Assembly: GCA_017871115.1 (NCBI GenBank)
Contig: JAFCIZ010000005.1
Coordinates: forward strand, 5,449,501-5,513,500
Source of the DNA: Cunninghamella blakesleeana
Lineage: Eukaryota; Mucoromycota; Mucoromycetes; Mucorales; Cunninghamellaceae
Length of the DNA stretch: 64,000 nucleotides
Direction of reading: 5' to 3'
Shown here piece after piece: positions 1-12,483 of the stretch (position 1 is its first letter; each line of letters starts with the position of its first letter). Below the pieces are notes generated by a model. It had not been told where the DNA came from. It made no database searches and saw nothing but the letters and a program-made list of their open reading frames with translations. The translations under genes and the position numbers were made by a program.

Positions 1-1903
1 TATTCTATTATTATTATTATTATTTAAAAAAAATGACCCACAGAAAAAAATCTATTTACTGGGAGCAGTTTACTCAACCACAACAACAATATATTACATC
101 ACTTCAACACGATATTGACCATGCTAAACTTGGATATGGAAGATTAGTAAAAGCCCGTGATGATATCATTGCTGAAATGATTATGCTCAACACTAAAAAC
201 GCCGAATTATCTTCTATGAACAATGATTTATCAAGAAAGGTAACTGAACGAGAACGTGAAGCAATAGCCGTGATGGCGGGTACTAGCTTTTTACCAAATG
301 ATTTAATCAATAACGCTACAACAACAGCAGCAGATTCAGATAGTTTTAAAAATATCACCTCACCAAAATTGACAGCTCATCGTGATAACTTTAATGATGC
401 GGTTGCTCCTCGTTTGTTTAAGTTTAGAAGAAATCGAAGTAAAAATAATGGAAGTAATAGCAGTGGAAGTTACAATAACAGTAGCAGTGCTCATGATAAA
501 AAAGAAAAGGAATCAATCGATACCTTAATCGGCATGCCATATGATGCTAACAGCAAGGATGTGGCTGAAAAACCAGCCAATATAGAAGGTCAACTACGTG
601 TAGGAAATCATTTATTCAATCCAACCAAATATTTACGTCCTACGAAATGTGATGTTTGTAATGAAAAAATGTGGCGATCAAATGAATTTAAATGTCAAGG
701 TAAATATGCTTTATATATATTAGTATATTAGCAATTTAATCATAGTATATAAAAATAATACATGCGATTAAATGACTTTGTATTTATAACTTTTAATAGA
801 ATGTAATATTGCTTGTCATACAAAGTGTGTATATCGTGCTATTTCATGCCAAAGAAAATCCACTTCTGACTCTACAAATAGTGATCAATCTCAAAAAGGT
901 AATTTTAAATAAAATAAATAGTATTTCTAAATACAAAGATATACGCATTCATATTAAATTGCAATATATTATAAATTTAGGAATCATGTTTGGTCAAGAT
1001 TTAATAAAACAAGTTAAAAGTGAACAAAATCAAATTCCATTAGTAGTACGAAAATGTATTGAAGCAGTTGAAAACAGAGGAATGGATTATGAAGGAATTT
1101 ATCGAAAATCGGGTGGAGCTGGACAAATGAAATCTATCCAACAAGCTTTTGAACAAAATGAAAATCCTAATTTATGTGATGAAGATCAATGGAATGATAT
1201 ATGTGCTGTTACAAGTGTGCTAAAACAATATTTCCGTGATTTACCTAATCCATTATTCACATATGAGCTTTATAAGGAATTTGTTACTGCTATATGTAAG
1301 AAAGAAAGAAAGAAAGAAACATAAAAAAGAAAAAGAAGAAAAGCACTAATTACAATCGACCTTTTAATTTTATTTTATTAACTATATTTAATTTTTAATT
1401 TTTATTTTTAACAGTATCATCTGAACCAAAAGATAAATTAGAGACATTTCAAAAATTGCTTCGTAAATTACCAACTGAACATTTCAACACTCTTAAATTC
1501 TTGATGCAGCATTTATCAAAGTAAGTCATCTTTTATTAGTATAAATAGCATACATAATGACTTTTATACATGTATTCATTTCTCTATTTTTTGTATTTAT
1601 TTTTATTATAGAGTCGATGCTAGGAATGAAGAAAATTTAATGACAGCCAAGAATATAGCTGTTATTTTTGGTCCAACACTATTAAGAAGTAATGATGAAA
1701 GTTTAGATCTTATAGAAATGAATCATAAAATAGGATGTATTGAATATATTCTTAATCATATGACCATGTTTGATGAACCTATTCCCGAAATCAATAAATC
1801 TGCACCTTTACCAACTCGAAAAAACTCATTACCAAGTCGTCACCGTCGTGAAGCATCTATCCCTACCCCTGTTTTCCCTCCCGAAAAGGCTGGTTATATC
1901 TAA
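1..1903 (+). CDS. C1-domain RhoGAP protein (5' end probably outside the window)
   Basis: Rho-family GTPase-activating protein, which switches Rho/Cdc42-type GTPases off. Exons: up to 699, 800-898, 981-1295, 1415-1520 and 1612-1903; phases close at every junction. From the ATG at 33 the model gives 492 residues. In order they show an N-terminal helical/coiled-coil segment, a Ser/Asn-rich linker, a C1 zinc finger rebuilt across the first intron (HLFNP, CDVC, C..ACH..C, SC) and a RhoGAP domain with the arginine finger in GIYRKSG and the conserved NIAVIFGPTLLR. The C-terminus is a basic, Ser/Pro-rich tail. The ATG at 33 may not be the true start: an AG acceptor lies at 42-43, so this may be an internal exon. 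Many fungal Rga-type proteins carry LIM domains upstream, but that part cannot be seen here. Confidence 0.9.
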
Positions 1904-2602
1904 GTTATTTATTTATTTATTTTACATACCGTCATTATTAACATTAGTTGTATTTATCTGACTCATATTACAAGTTTGTATATATATCTTGTAGATTTAT
2001 ATATATATTTAGTTTTAGCTATCGAAAAAAAAAAAAAAAAAAAAAAAAAAATATCAAGCTGGCCTTGATTTATTTACTTTTATTCTTTATTTTTTAATTA
2101 AAATTAATAAAATGAATTATATTTATTTATGATTTAATGATATATGCATCTATTTTCTATTGTCTATTTTTATCAATAAAATAAAATAACAAGAAACAAG
2201 TTTAATTAGTAAATAGGAGGTATAGAAAAGTGACATTGATATAAACTTTGAATAAGCTTTTCGGTTAAAAAATATTATTATTATTCATTAATTTCAAAAT
2301 AAAACCTTTATCATATTTTTTTTTTTTTTAAAAAAAAAAAAAAAATACAATTAAGCATGTTACATATGATCAAAAATAATTTTAAATAATAATAAGAAAC
2401 ATCACCATCCGCTCTATTAAAAAATATCAAGTGTAACTTAATTTGGTGAATAGTTTGCTGGCTTTCAATTTCATTTATATTTTAGATTTTTAAAAAAAAT
2501 CTTTTAACCCCTTCTTTTCTTTTTATCCTTTTTTTATAATATTTTATTCTTATTACTATCATTTAATAAATAAATACATAATAATAATAATAACAATACA
2601 GA
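1904..2602. other. Intergenic, RhoGAP 3' side and NPP upstream region
   Basis: No gene seen. It holds a run of 26 A (2025-2050) and a T14-A16 tract (2316-2345). The last 80 bases before the ATG at 2603 are pyrimidine-rich and then AAT-rich, which is usual for a fungal leader. Confidence 0.6.
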
Positions 2603-4733
2603 ATGGATAAAAGTGATAATGTTCCGTTAAGAAGTCTATCAACAGAAATGGAAAATAGAAATATAGATAATAGCAATAATAACAATGAAGAAGAATACGA
2701 TCAAATGTATAATAAGCCAGTTGAAGATCAAGAAGAGGATCATTTATTATCTGATTATGATGAAGAAGAAGAAGGAGAACATGGCGAACGCATTGTTTAT
2801 ACTTTTCCTTCTATGTTTTGGGTAAAATGATTAATATTAATTATAATTAAATGCTTGCGTATTATTTATTAAAATATACTTATCTATTTTTTTTTTTTTT
2901 TTATATTTCTATTCATTTTTAGCGCGATCCTGGATTAAGATATATCTTGATAGCTATAGGTATTGGTATTTCATTTTTAATTATTCGTATTTCATTAGCA
3001 GTAGTAGGACATAAACACGGACATCATCAACGACCTGCTGAAATGCTTTATAATAATGGTTCTGATTATTTTGCTTCAAGTGTCATATTCATATCTTTGG
3101 ATGGTTTCAAACCCGATTATCTTAAACTTGGTATCACCCCTAATTTAGATAAAATAGGTATTTATACATATACATGCTTTCATAAAAAATGGAAAAAGAA
3201 AAATGACACTTTTAATATTCTAAACTTTATATGCATATTTTTTTTTAATAATTTTTAATGCAGTGGACCAAGGAATTCATGCTGATTATATGTATCCATC
3301 CTTTCCAGTAAGTAAAGGAAATAAAATATGTAATAGTAAATGAATACATGATAAATAAATTTAATTTTTTATATAATAACCTATATGTATATATTATTTA
3401 TTTACTTAATATAATAAATAGTCTTTAACTTTTCCTAATCATTGGACATTAGTTACTGGTCAATATCCTGAATCACACGGTATTGTAGCAAATGAGTTTT
3501 ATGATCCTAAAAAACAACAAACGTTTACTCATGGTAACATTAATTGCACTACTAATCCAGAATGGTGGGATATGGCCGAACCTGTAATATATAAAACAAT
3601 GATTTATTTATTTATATATAAAAAAAGAAAAAAAGAGTTGTAATTAATCCTTTATTTTATTTTAAAAATATATAAATAATAACATATATAGATATGGGTA
3701 ACAGGTAGTAAAAGCGGTAGACGTTCAGCTTCAATAATGTGGCCAGGATCAGCGGCGGTTGAATCAGAATATATCGTATCATACAATGGTTCTGTGTCAC
3801 CTTTAGAAGAAATCAAATTGGTTCTGGAATTAATAGATAAACCTTATGATGAACGACCTCATCTTATTTCAACATATATGCATCATGTAGATACAGATGG
3901 ACATGTTTTAAGCCCAGAAGGTCCTGGTATTACATTATCAATTAAATTGGTGGACAAAGCAATTGGTTATCTTATGGACGAATTAAAAAAGAGAAACTTG
4001 GATGAACATATGCATATTGTTGTAGTAAGTTTTTAATTGTTTTTTATATATATTTCATTTATATAATACATAAAAGGATATGCTTATTTATAATACTTTT
4101 TCTTTTTCCTTTTTCTATTTATTTTTTTAATAGGTAAGTGATCATGGCATGGCAACAACTAAAAATTATATCTATTACGATGACATATTATCCAATACAT
4201 CACTTAGCTATTTAAATCACAGAGAAGCATGGCCTTTATTAGATCTTCGACCTCATGCAGATGCGCCCTCTAATGCTACCCAACAAATTTATGAAGAATT
4301 AGTAAACTATCGTAAAGACCATCCAAATGAAGCTCATTATCAAGTTTATCTCAAAGATGAGGTACCAGAAAAATACCATTATTCTAATAATGATCGGATC
4401 ACACCTATTGTTACTATCCCCGACGTAGGTTATACATTTATCTCACATGATAACACTGACAAAACCTCTGGAAAATCTTATCAACCATTGGGAATGCATG
4501 GATTTGATCCATTTGAACAAGATATGTTAGCCATCTTCATGGCAAAAGGTCCTAAAATTAATAAATGGTACTCAATTGATCCTTCTCGTAATAATAAAAC
4601 TAAAGTGGAACCTTTTCAAAATGTGGAAATTTATGAATTATTGACAGAAATCATCAACATTAATGGAAATCCAAACAATGGTACTTTACATGGAAAATTC
4701 AATTTAGTAAACCCAATCAATAATGAACTTTGA
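2603..4733 (+). CDS. Membrane-anchored nucleotide pyrophosphatase/phosphodiesterase (NPP family)
   Basis: Type I phosphodiesterase of the alkaline-phosphatase superfamily; the family hydrolyses nucleotide and related phosphodiesters using two zinc ions. Exons 2603-2821, 2923-3157, 3264-3307 (44 nt), 3422-3583, 3692-4024 and 4134-4733; 530 residues. An acidic cytosolic N-terminus (1-79) is followed by one membrane segment (about 80-102) and a lumenal or extracellular catalytic domain, giving a type II topology. The metal and catalytic set is complete: D133 in ISLDG, nucleophile T169 in LTFPNH, D287 and H291 in VDTDGH, D334-H335 in SDHGM, H453 in MHGFDP. The exon 3-4 junction falls two codons before the nucleophile. 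Close relatives are the yeast Npp1/Npp2 proteins. The exact substrate cannot be read from sequence. Confidence 0.93.
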
Positions 4734-4738
4734 AGTTG

Positions 4739-4780
<42 letters not shown>

Positions 4781-5324
4781 TTATTATATTAATTAAAACC
4801 ATCCATCTTCGTCATACCCACCTTTACCTTCCTATCTTTTTTTGTGTATTAGTTTTATAATTTTGGCTTTTATTCTATGTTTATTTATTATATATATATA
4901 TGATGAAAAAAAAAAAAAAAAAAAAAGAAACTTTAAAATAATTAATTTTTATTTATACTTTCATGAAATAAATTACATAATAATATTTTTTATATATACG
5001 TAATTTTTCTTTTCATTTTTTAAAAATAGAAAAAGGACTTTTTTTTTTTACTTCAAGCTCTAACAATTTCCTATTTTAGAATATAGTTCATTTTTTGCAT
5101 GAAATATTTACATGATCAGATACTGTTAATCATAGTTTAGTAACGAAAAGAATAACTTCACAAATATTTATTACATAATGTTATTTTTTAAATATTAATT
5201 GACCATCATAAAAAAGAAGATTTATATATGCTCAATTTAACAATCATTTTACAAGTATAAAGTATTTTTTAAATATAAATAAATAAAGGGTCTATATAGT
5301 ATACGTAGAGTAGGTTTATTTTTA
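4734..5324. other. Convergent intergenic region
   Basis: Space between two convergent genes. Apart from the TA repeat and A/T homopolymers (for example A-rich 4905-4930) I see no coding signal. Confidence 0.6.
4741..4776. repeat. (TA)n microsatellite
   Basis: Uninterrupted AT dinucleotide run immediately after the NPP stop codon, probably in the 3' UTR. Confidence 0.9.
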
Positions 5325-6962
5325 TTACAAATCGCCATTTTCTTCTAACATAGCACCAGCTTGTTGAGCAATAGCATGGAATAATAAATAATTCCAGTCA
5401 TCCACGACAGAAGGTATACAAAAATGTAAGCAATCTATAGCGACATACGTATAATATAATTTAATATTATAATATAAAAATTACGGTATTGTTAATAAGT
5501 AATCTATTTTATTTTAATCAAATTTTCATTTTCCATTTAGCTATATATTTGTTTCTTACCAGAATCAGGACTTGAGTGAGCATCACCTCTAAGATTTGAT
5601 AACGAAGATACGTTGAAAAAGTGGAATCGTTTATCTTGTTCATCATCAATCCAGTTCTATTTTTTTTTTTAAAAAAAAAATAATATGAAATGAATAAATA
5701 AATATTATTATACATTACTATCAACTGAGCGCCTTTTTCATCCTTTATATATATATATATATATATATATTTAACTATTTTACCTTCCAAACGAAATCGA
5801 ATTTTTCTAATAAATCCCATTGATATTCACCTTCTTTTTTAGTTGGAACGTGAGGTTTTTTTGAAGGAGCTTTATATTGGGAGCATTTTGCATGACCATA
5901 AGGAGTACTTCTAACCCAAACACGTTGATGAGGCTTGATATGATCTTTTAAATAATTAAAAACGACCTTCATACCATCTGTATAAGCCTTGACCAACTCT
6001 TCATCTGATTTATGGGGACCCCATTTCAAATCAGCATGCCAATGAGGGCCAGTATTGATAATAATATAAGTAAACCGGTCCAAAGCATGTACCCAAGGGA
6101 AATTACTTCCTTTGCCAATTAGATAACCTTCATCATCAAATGGATTCATAATTTTAAAATCATCCAATCTTACTAAATAATCACTTCTTAAATAGGCTAA
6201 AGAGACAGCTTGTGGTTCATTTACCTTGCTTGGGTGTACGAATTGTCCTGCCCAAAGATTTCTATCCCCACCCGTCATATTACTATCCAATTTCACACCC
6301 GTTAAATCCTGTCCCAATAAACATCCTAAACTTTCAAACATCAATTGTGTAATCGAATCCCCAACCAACAACATAGGATGTGTAGCCAAGTGTTCTGTAA
6401 ATTTTCTTACATCAACTTTAATTAATGAGCATTCGTCCGGTTGCCATGAATAATCCACACTATAAGTTAAAAATAGATAAAAAAAATGATAGTAATAGTA
6501 ATTATAATAATAATGTATACATTAGTATTTCAAGGAGTCACTTTGTATATTTATAGAGTAAGAGAGAGAGAGAGAAAAAGAAAGGTGTTATTATAAATAA
6601 ACTTACATTGCACGACTTCTATTGAATTCCCCAGGGTCATCCCGTCGATAACACTTATGAGGAAAGTTCCAAGGGCAATAATAGTTAACGGCTTTTTCCA
6701 ACCCTTTTCTTGTATTTTCTTGAAGCTTGAGAGGTTTGTGTTCCCAAGTACCTTTATTAAAAGAATCAGATGTACACTGCAGAGAATGACTTGGTACCTG
6801 TGTAGCAAATTCTAAAGATGTGGCTGGATCAGGTTTATGTGTAGTAGGTTCTGGTAATAATAAATTGCTATCTTTCCAAGACCAAGCAAATAATAATAAT
6901 AGTATAATAACACCTACAGTGATGGTATTAATAGTTGTTACTTTTAGTTGTGGTACGCCCAT
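5325..6962 (-). CDS. PC-esterase / TBL-like type II membrane protein
   Basis: Member of the PC-esterase (GDSL/SGNH-like) group that includes plant TBL proteins and Cas1-type polysaccharide O-acetyltransferases, which modify glycans in the Golgi. Exons (minus) 6962-6607, 6459-5784, 5656-5560 and 5434-5325; 412 residues. There is a short cytosolic N-terminus, one hydrophobic anchor near residues 12-27, then a lumenal domain with the catalytic GDS block (G152-D153-S154, in LVGDSITQ). The partner D-x-x-H motif (D377-C-L-H380) forms only after the last intron is spliced, which confirms that splice. The acetyl acceptor is unknown. Acetyltransferase versus esterase activity cannot be decided here. 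Confidence 0.87.
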
Positions 6963-7701
6963 ATTTTTATGATTGTTTTTTTAAAAAAATAATATAAAAA
7001 AAGAGCTGATATTAATCGACAATAAAAAAATATATTATTAATAAAAGGTAGTAGTGAAAAAGGAAAGGAGAATAATAATAATACTAATAATTTAAAAAAA
7101 AAAGAGTGTGAGTGATAATACTATTAATATGTTATAAATATAAAAAAGATTTAGAAAAGAAAAAAAAGAAGAAAAAGAAAATGGTTTTTTTTTTTGTCAT
7201 TTATTTTAAAAAGAGCCCAAAATAGATCAAATCATTTTGAACCTCCGAATATGAGATCGACCAACGCCCCTATTTTTACAACACATAATTATATATTTTA
7301 CTTTTGCTTTAATTCCTTTATGTGTAGTATAAGTTTTTTATTGTTATTATTATTATTATTATTACTATTACATTCTGTTTCTTTTTCTTTTATCTTTATT
7401 TTTCTTTTTACTAGACATAATACTTTATATAAATATTTTAACTAAATATAGCATAAAAAAATAATTAATCGGTCACTAATAAAGTGATACAAAAAATTTA
7501 GTGGATGTGGATCTCATTTGTAGCCAGTCATTTTCTTTTAAATTTATTTCCCTCTCCTTTTATATATAAATTAAGCTAAAAAGAATCATATTTATTGATT
7601 TATTATTTATTGCTATTATTATTATTATTATTTAGTTAAAAAAATTACCATTTGATGCTTATTTTTTATTTTTTTAATTGTTTTTATATTTTCATATTAT
7701 T
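6963..7701. other. Intergenic region upstream of PC-esterase
   Basis: Very AT-rich spacer with (ATT)n stretches near 7340-7370 and 7610-7635. It should contain the PC-esterase promoter and the BTB-gene terminator. No gene seen. Confidence 0.55.
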
Positions 7702-10449
7702 TTAAACTTTAGTAATACCAAAGATTTCAAGTACTACTATCATATCGATATCCACAGTATTTTTTTCATTATTAATAAATCTTTCATCAAGTACAATTTG
7801 TCCAACATAACCAGTAGATGGTTCAGAGGAATCTTTGGATTCAGTGACTTCAGATACAGGAATTAAAACTCTATCTTCAGGATCAATGTAATCATAACTA
7901 ACAACTGCTTCATGTCGATTTAAACAATAAATAGAATATCGAATTTTTGAGTCTTGTTTTTGTGTAATAGCATTTTTTAAATGATCATTAGTACTCATTG
8001 ATTCCTTATCATTATCATCATCTTTGTCTTGATCACTATCAATTATTGTTTCTCCTTCATTATTTTCTTTCCGGTTTTCGTTTTTTTTCTGTATCGTATT
8101 ATGATTATCATTTTGTTGAGATAAAAATGAAGTGGCGAATTCAATGGTTGTGTTATTATTAAGATCATTACCAACATAGCTATCCCTTTGTAATTCAAAA
8201 CGGCAAGCAATCACATTTGCATCTTTGTCTTCTTCATTCTTTTCTACATTATCTTCATTATTAGTAGTAGAATGGCTATCATCTTGAAAAAACATTAGTG
8301 ATTTGGGTAAGATCTGAACTTCTACACGTACACGGTACCAATGACCAAGTATATATTCTGATTCTGAATAAATGGTTTTATTATAGATTTTTTGATATGA
8401 AGTAGTATTGCTAGTTGTTGACAAAGTTTCATTTGTAGTTGTAGAATTACGTTTATTGCCTGTTGTATTTTCAGATATCTTTTCAACATCGTCATCATCG
8501 GCAACATCACTTTCTTCTTCTTCATCATCTAGTTTAGTATTGCACTTCATATTATCATCACTATTACTATTTTGTTGTTGTTGTTCATGTTTATATTCAT
8601 ATTCTTCATGTTTTTTATTGTCATTTGTAATATTCATGCACTTCCAGCCATTATCATGCATAGGTGAAGTTAATTGAACTGAAGTACTAAATCGATACCT
8701 TGGTACCCCTAATAAGATTCTTCTTCTACGTTCATGGCTATCAGAACCGTCCACATCAAAATATTCATCCAAAGCAGCCTGTCTTTCCATTCCAATTTGT
8801 TTATTTTCTTGAGTATCCTTATTATTATTATTTAGAGCGGTGTCTAATTTTCCATAGCGGGGAATTATTGTTGTTTTTTTATGTGTAGAAGTAGAGGTAT
8901 TAGTAGTGGTAATTATGGGAGATTGACTATTAGAATTAATAGAAGTTGGATCTGTAAGTGGTGGAGAAGAAGTGATCATCCTTGATTGACTTTGTTGAAA
9001 ACTAAAAGGAAACAAAACCCTTTCTAAAGCTTCCCGTTGCCACAAAGCTCTAAAAACAATACTTTCATCTACAATGCCATCTTGTCGTACAATAGATAGC
9101 TGATCAAACGTCATGTTACTATAAATCACAGTTGTCCTTAATAAATAAGATATAATCGTTGCTTTATCAATCACTCCACCAGATGATGCATCAGCTACTA
9201 GCTTTTCAAATGGAATACGTGCTGAAAAACTAAGTCTAGCAATTTTACGTGGTTGTTGTTGCTTTTGCTGGTTGAATGTACTTGATGAGGAAGAGATTGA
9301 AATCGCATCATTATCGTCATTATCTTTATTATTATCACTGCCATTTAATTCATCTACAAGTTCTTCAGAAGGTATTCTTTTTCTTTTTTTACTTGATTGT
9401 CGTACAACTGAAGGTGATAATAATCCAAGTTGTTGATATTGTTGTTGTTTTGATGTATATTGATCGTTATTTTTATTATTACTTTGAAGTGTTGATAATG
9501 ATTTTAAAGGTTTGCGAAGAAATCCAGATAATCTTTTACTATCTTGATCAACAGGACCAGCCGTTGTCCAAGTAATTTTACCAACCGATTGCATAAAAGC
9601 AACCAGAACTTCGCGTAATAAACAATATCGTTCATATTCACAACCCACAAAAAGTAAATCAGCATTCAAAATATCAGACATATAATCAACAGGTAAACGA
9701 GAAATCATACGTGGATGATCAGGACCATGGCGTAAAAGTAATAGTAAAGCAGCATCGCGTAGTCGATGATAAGATGAATGATGGCGTGGTAATTGACAAA
9801 TGATTTCTAAATCACGATTGATCGTACTAATTGATAATAAGTGAGTAGTATATCTTTGTAAACAGGTTTGAACTAGAGATTCCAGCTCAAATAAAACCGC
9901 TATGGAAAGAACGCGTAGGGTATCTTCATCTTTTAATTGTTTGACAAAAGCTATTCGATCTTCCACGTAAAGCCATTTCAATACAAACCTTATATGTGAT
10001 GATAATATATGTTGTGGTTGATCATTATTATCCATTCGATTCACAACGCTATTATTATTACTTTTAGTTGTTGTGGTTGAAGAAGATATAATGATTGGTT
10101 TCTGCCATCGTCGTCGAATAATATGATCAAAAGGTGCCTTAATAAATCCACGCCTAGTCATAGCTTCAACAAGATCAATAGTAAGATACAATTTTTTTGA
10201 TTGATCGATGGTTGGATTTATTTTTGATGTGGATGTAGATGTATTTGCTGCTGTTTTAGAATTATTTATTTTTGTAAGTCGTTCAGTATTGTTCAATAAA
10301 ATATTAAAAAAAGGTGACTGAGCAACAATTGCTTTATGTACATCAAATCGCATAGTAAATGGAAAATCAGAGTGATAAAAAGCAAGCGATAAATCAGAAA
10401 ATAATGATTTTTCAAACATTTCTTCTAGTACATACTGACTTAACTTCAT
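7702..10449 (-). CDS. Large single-exon BTB/POZ protein
   Basis: 915-residue protein in one exon. The N-terminus reads as a BTB fold (SDLSLAF, FDVHKAIVAQSPFF), interrupted by a Thr/Ser/Asn-rich insertion. The end of the BTB fold and a BACK-like helical region follow at about 155-250 (FVLKWLYVEDR, LESLVQTCLQRY). Further conserved-looking islands (a GVPRYRFS block, an LGHWYRVRVEVQ block, a YSIYCLNRHEAV block) are separated by long Asn, Gln, Ser and acidic low-complexity tracts. BTB proteins often act as Cullin-3 adaptors or transcriptional regulators, but no DNA-binding or kelch domain is visible, so a function cannot be assigned. Long and intronless among intron-rich neighbours. It diverges from the FKBP gene across 183 bp. 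Confidence 0.88.
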   Translation of the reverse strand: MKLSQYVLEEMFEKSLFSDLSLAFYHSDFPFTMRFDVHKAIVAQSPFFNILLNNTERLTKINNSKTAANTSTSTSKINPTIDQSKKLYLTIDLVEAMTRRGFIKAPFDHIIRRRWQKPIIISSSTTTTKSNNNSVVNRMDNNDQPQHILSSHIRFVLKWLYVEDRIAFVKQLKDEDTLRVLSIAVLFELESLVQTCLQRYTTHLLSISTINRDLEIICQLPRHHSSYHRLRDAALLLLLRHGPDHPRMISRLPVDYMSDILNADLLFVGCEYERYCLLREVLVAFMQSVGKITWTTAGPVDQDSKRLSGFLRKPLKSLSTLQSNNKNNDQYTSKQQQYQQLGLLSPSVVRQSSKKRKRIPSEELVDELNGSDNNKDNDDNDAISISSSSSTFNQQKQQQPRKIARLSFSARIPFEKLVADASSGGVIDKATIISYLLRTTVIYSNMTFDQLSIVRQDGIVDESIVFRALWQREALERVLFPFSFQQSQSRMITSSPPLTDPTSINSNSQSPIITTTNTSTSTHKKTTIIPRYGKLDTALNNNNKDTQENKQIGMERQAALDEYFDVDGSDSHERRRRILLGVPRYRFSTSVQLTSPMHDNGWKCMNITNDNKKHEEYEYKHEQQQQNSNSDDNMKCNTKLDDEEEESDVADDDDVEKISENTTGNKRNSTTTNETLSTTSNTTSYQKIYNKTIYSESEYILGHWYRVRVEVQILPKSLMFFQDDSHSTTNNEDNVEKNEEDKDANVIACRFELQRDSYVGNDLNNNTTIEFATSFLSQQNDNHNTIQKKNENRKENNEGETIIDSDQDKDDDNDKESMSTNDHLKNAITQKQDSKIRYSIYCLNRHEAVVSYDYIDPEDRVLIPVSEVTESKDSSEPSTGYVGQIVLDERFINNEKNTVDIDMIVVLEIFGITKV

Positions 10450-10632
10450 TTTTGTATGTATATTTTTTTTAAAGAATTACAAAGAAAAAAAAAAAATAGT
10501 AAAAAAAAGTAAAAAAAAGTAAATTTTAGAATTTCATTTTTTTAATCCCGATAATTTTTTTTTAAAAAATAAAAGTGCGCCATACTTTCTTCCTCCCTTC
10601 TTTATTACCCACACTTTTTTTTAGAAAATAAT
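10450..10632. promoter_or_regulatory. Short divergent upstream region (BTB / FKBP-TPR)
   Basis: Only 183 bp separate the two start codons. It contains AAAAAAGT repeats and T/A runs. Both promoters must lie here or reach into the opposite gene. Confidence 0.5.
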
Positions 10633-12213
10633 ATGATAGAATATATCCCAATAACTGAAGATAAAGGCGTCACTAAAAAAATATTAGAAATAGGTACCGG
10701 TCCTACTCCGATTGAACATGAACGCGTTTGTTGTAAGTATTAATCAATTCAGTAAGTGAATAGTATTAATATAGATATAAAAAAATTCTGTATTTTTATA
10801 ATTATCTCGAATATTAATATATATAGCAATAAATAGTGCACTACGAAGCTTATATAGATTCGAATGACACAAAGTTTGATAGTTCTTATGATCGGAATAC
10901 TTTTTTTGAATTTATTCTTGGTGAAGGTACAGATACTCATAACTATATTTATTATTTTCTATTATTATTTTATTTCAATATGTTATTAACTTATAAAACA
11001 TGTTTTTATATCACCGAAAAATAGGAAAAGTGATCGAAGGATGGGAGTACGCTATTAAAACTATGAAAGTAGGTGAAACGGCTGAAATAATTTGTACTAG
11101 TGACTATGGTAATAACTAAAATAATTATGATAATAAACACAAGCGATCCTATCACTGTAAGATTTTTTTTTTAATTTTTGTTTTATTTTTTTTAGCATAT
11201 GGTAAAAAAGGCTATTCATCTATCATTCCACCATATACAACACTGAAATTTAAAATAACATTATTATCTACAGAAGAGGTAAGTATAAAAAAAATTTATT
11301 ATTAAATATTTATTATACTAATACAAAAATGATCAATACTAAAAATATTTTTTATCATCCACACGCTTTATTATAGTCTACAGATTCTATATCATATCGT
11401 ATTAAAAAGGCAGCTGATTTAAAATCAAAGGGGAATGAAATATTTAAAGAAGGGAATTATGAGGACGCATTGAAGCTTTATGTACAGGTAAATACATAAA
11501 TATATACATTCATACATACATACAATATATACTTATAATAACGGTTACAAAGATTGATAACTTTAAAAAAATAAAAACCTATTGTATTTTTAATACATTT
11601 TTTGCTCTTTTATTTTTTAATATAAAAAATTATAGGGATCAGAAAAAGTGAAAAATTTAAGTAGCAGTGATAATAAAGAGATGGACCAATTAAACCAAAT
11701 ATTAGTTACCCTTCTTTTGAACATGGGAATGTGTTGTCTAAAATTAAAAAATCCAAATAAAACCATTGAATATTGTGAAAAGGTATATATATTAATTAAT
11801 TTAAAAGAACAAAAGAAAGAAAAAGAAAAAGGTTAGGAATTTAACAGTATTTTTTTCAAGGTAATCGATTTAGATAATGGTAATGTCAAAGCCTATTACC
11901 GTTTAGGCCAAGCTTATTCTGAAATAAATGACCACGAAGAAGCCATTCGTTATGTTAAATTAGGATTAAAGGTAGTAAAACAAAATAAAGAATAATAAAA
12001 TATTAAATAATAGAATTTCGCTAATATATAATACTAATTGTAACGCTACTACTATATACTAACGGCAACAATATTTTATATTTGTTTTTAATTTATTGTG
12101 AATAGAATCATCCAAATGATAGTTCACTCATAACTCTTTATAAACAATTGGAACAAAAACAAGCTATATGGAAAAAGAAAAATCAAGAAAAGTTTAAAAA
12201 TATGTTTACTTAA
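10633..12213 (+). CDS. FKBP-type peptidyl-prolyl isomerase with TPR repeats
   Basis: Predicted immunophilin co-chaperone. Exons 10633-10732, 10837-10926, 11025-11108, 11196-11278, 11377-11487, 11636-11782, 11861-11971 and 12106-12213; 277 residues. The FKBP domain (about 1-118) keeps the usual pocket markers: HYEA, the FDSSYDR block, VIEGWE with the pocket-floor Trp, an AYG loop and the strand ending LKFKITLL. Three TPR units follow (about 125-265): ADLKSKGNEIFK..NYEDALKLY, the segment around MGMCCLKLKN, and NVKAYYRLGQAY. The protein ends in a basic helix. The layout resembles the FKBP6/FKBP8/AIP group; TPRs of this type usually bind Hsp90/Hsp70 C-termini, which is inference here. No membrane anchor is seen. 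Confidence 0.9.
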
Positions 12214-12483
12214 GTTATTTCATACAAAAATTGGGTTCATTCCGCTTTATAATTTAATCATATACCAATCATATTTTAACTGTACATAAATGCTTATATA
12301 TATTTATTTTGATAATTTATAATTGTTTTGCTAAACTTTTAAATCTAAAATAATATAAAGGAAAAAGATGAAAAAATGAAAATAAAAATATAGTATATAA
12401 ACGTTTTTATATATCTGAATGATTGGTTTTTTTAATGTAAATTTTGAAAATATAATATATATATGTTTGTTTTTTCTTTAGAA

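Noticed and set aside
7194..7445. 83-codon plus-strand frame
   Set aside because: Leu/Phe-rich translation of ATT and TTC runs in the spacer; no start context or splice partner.
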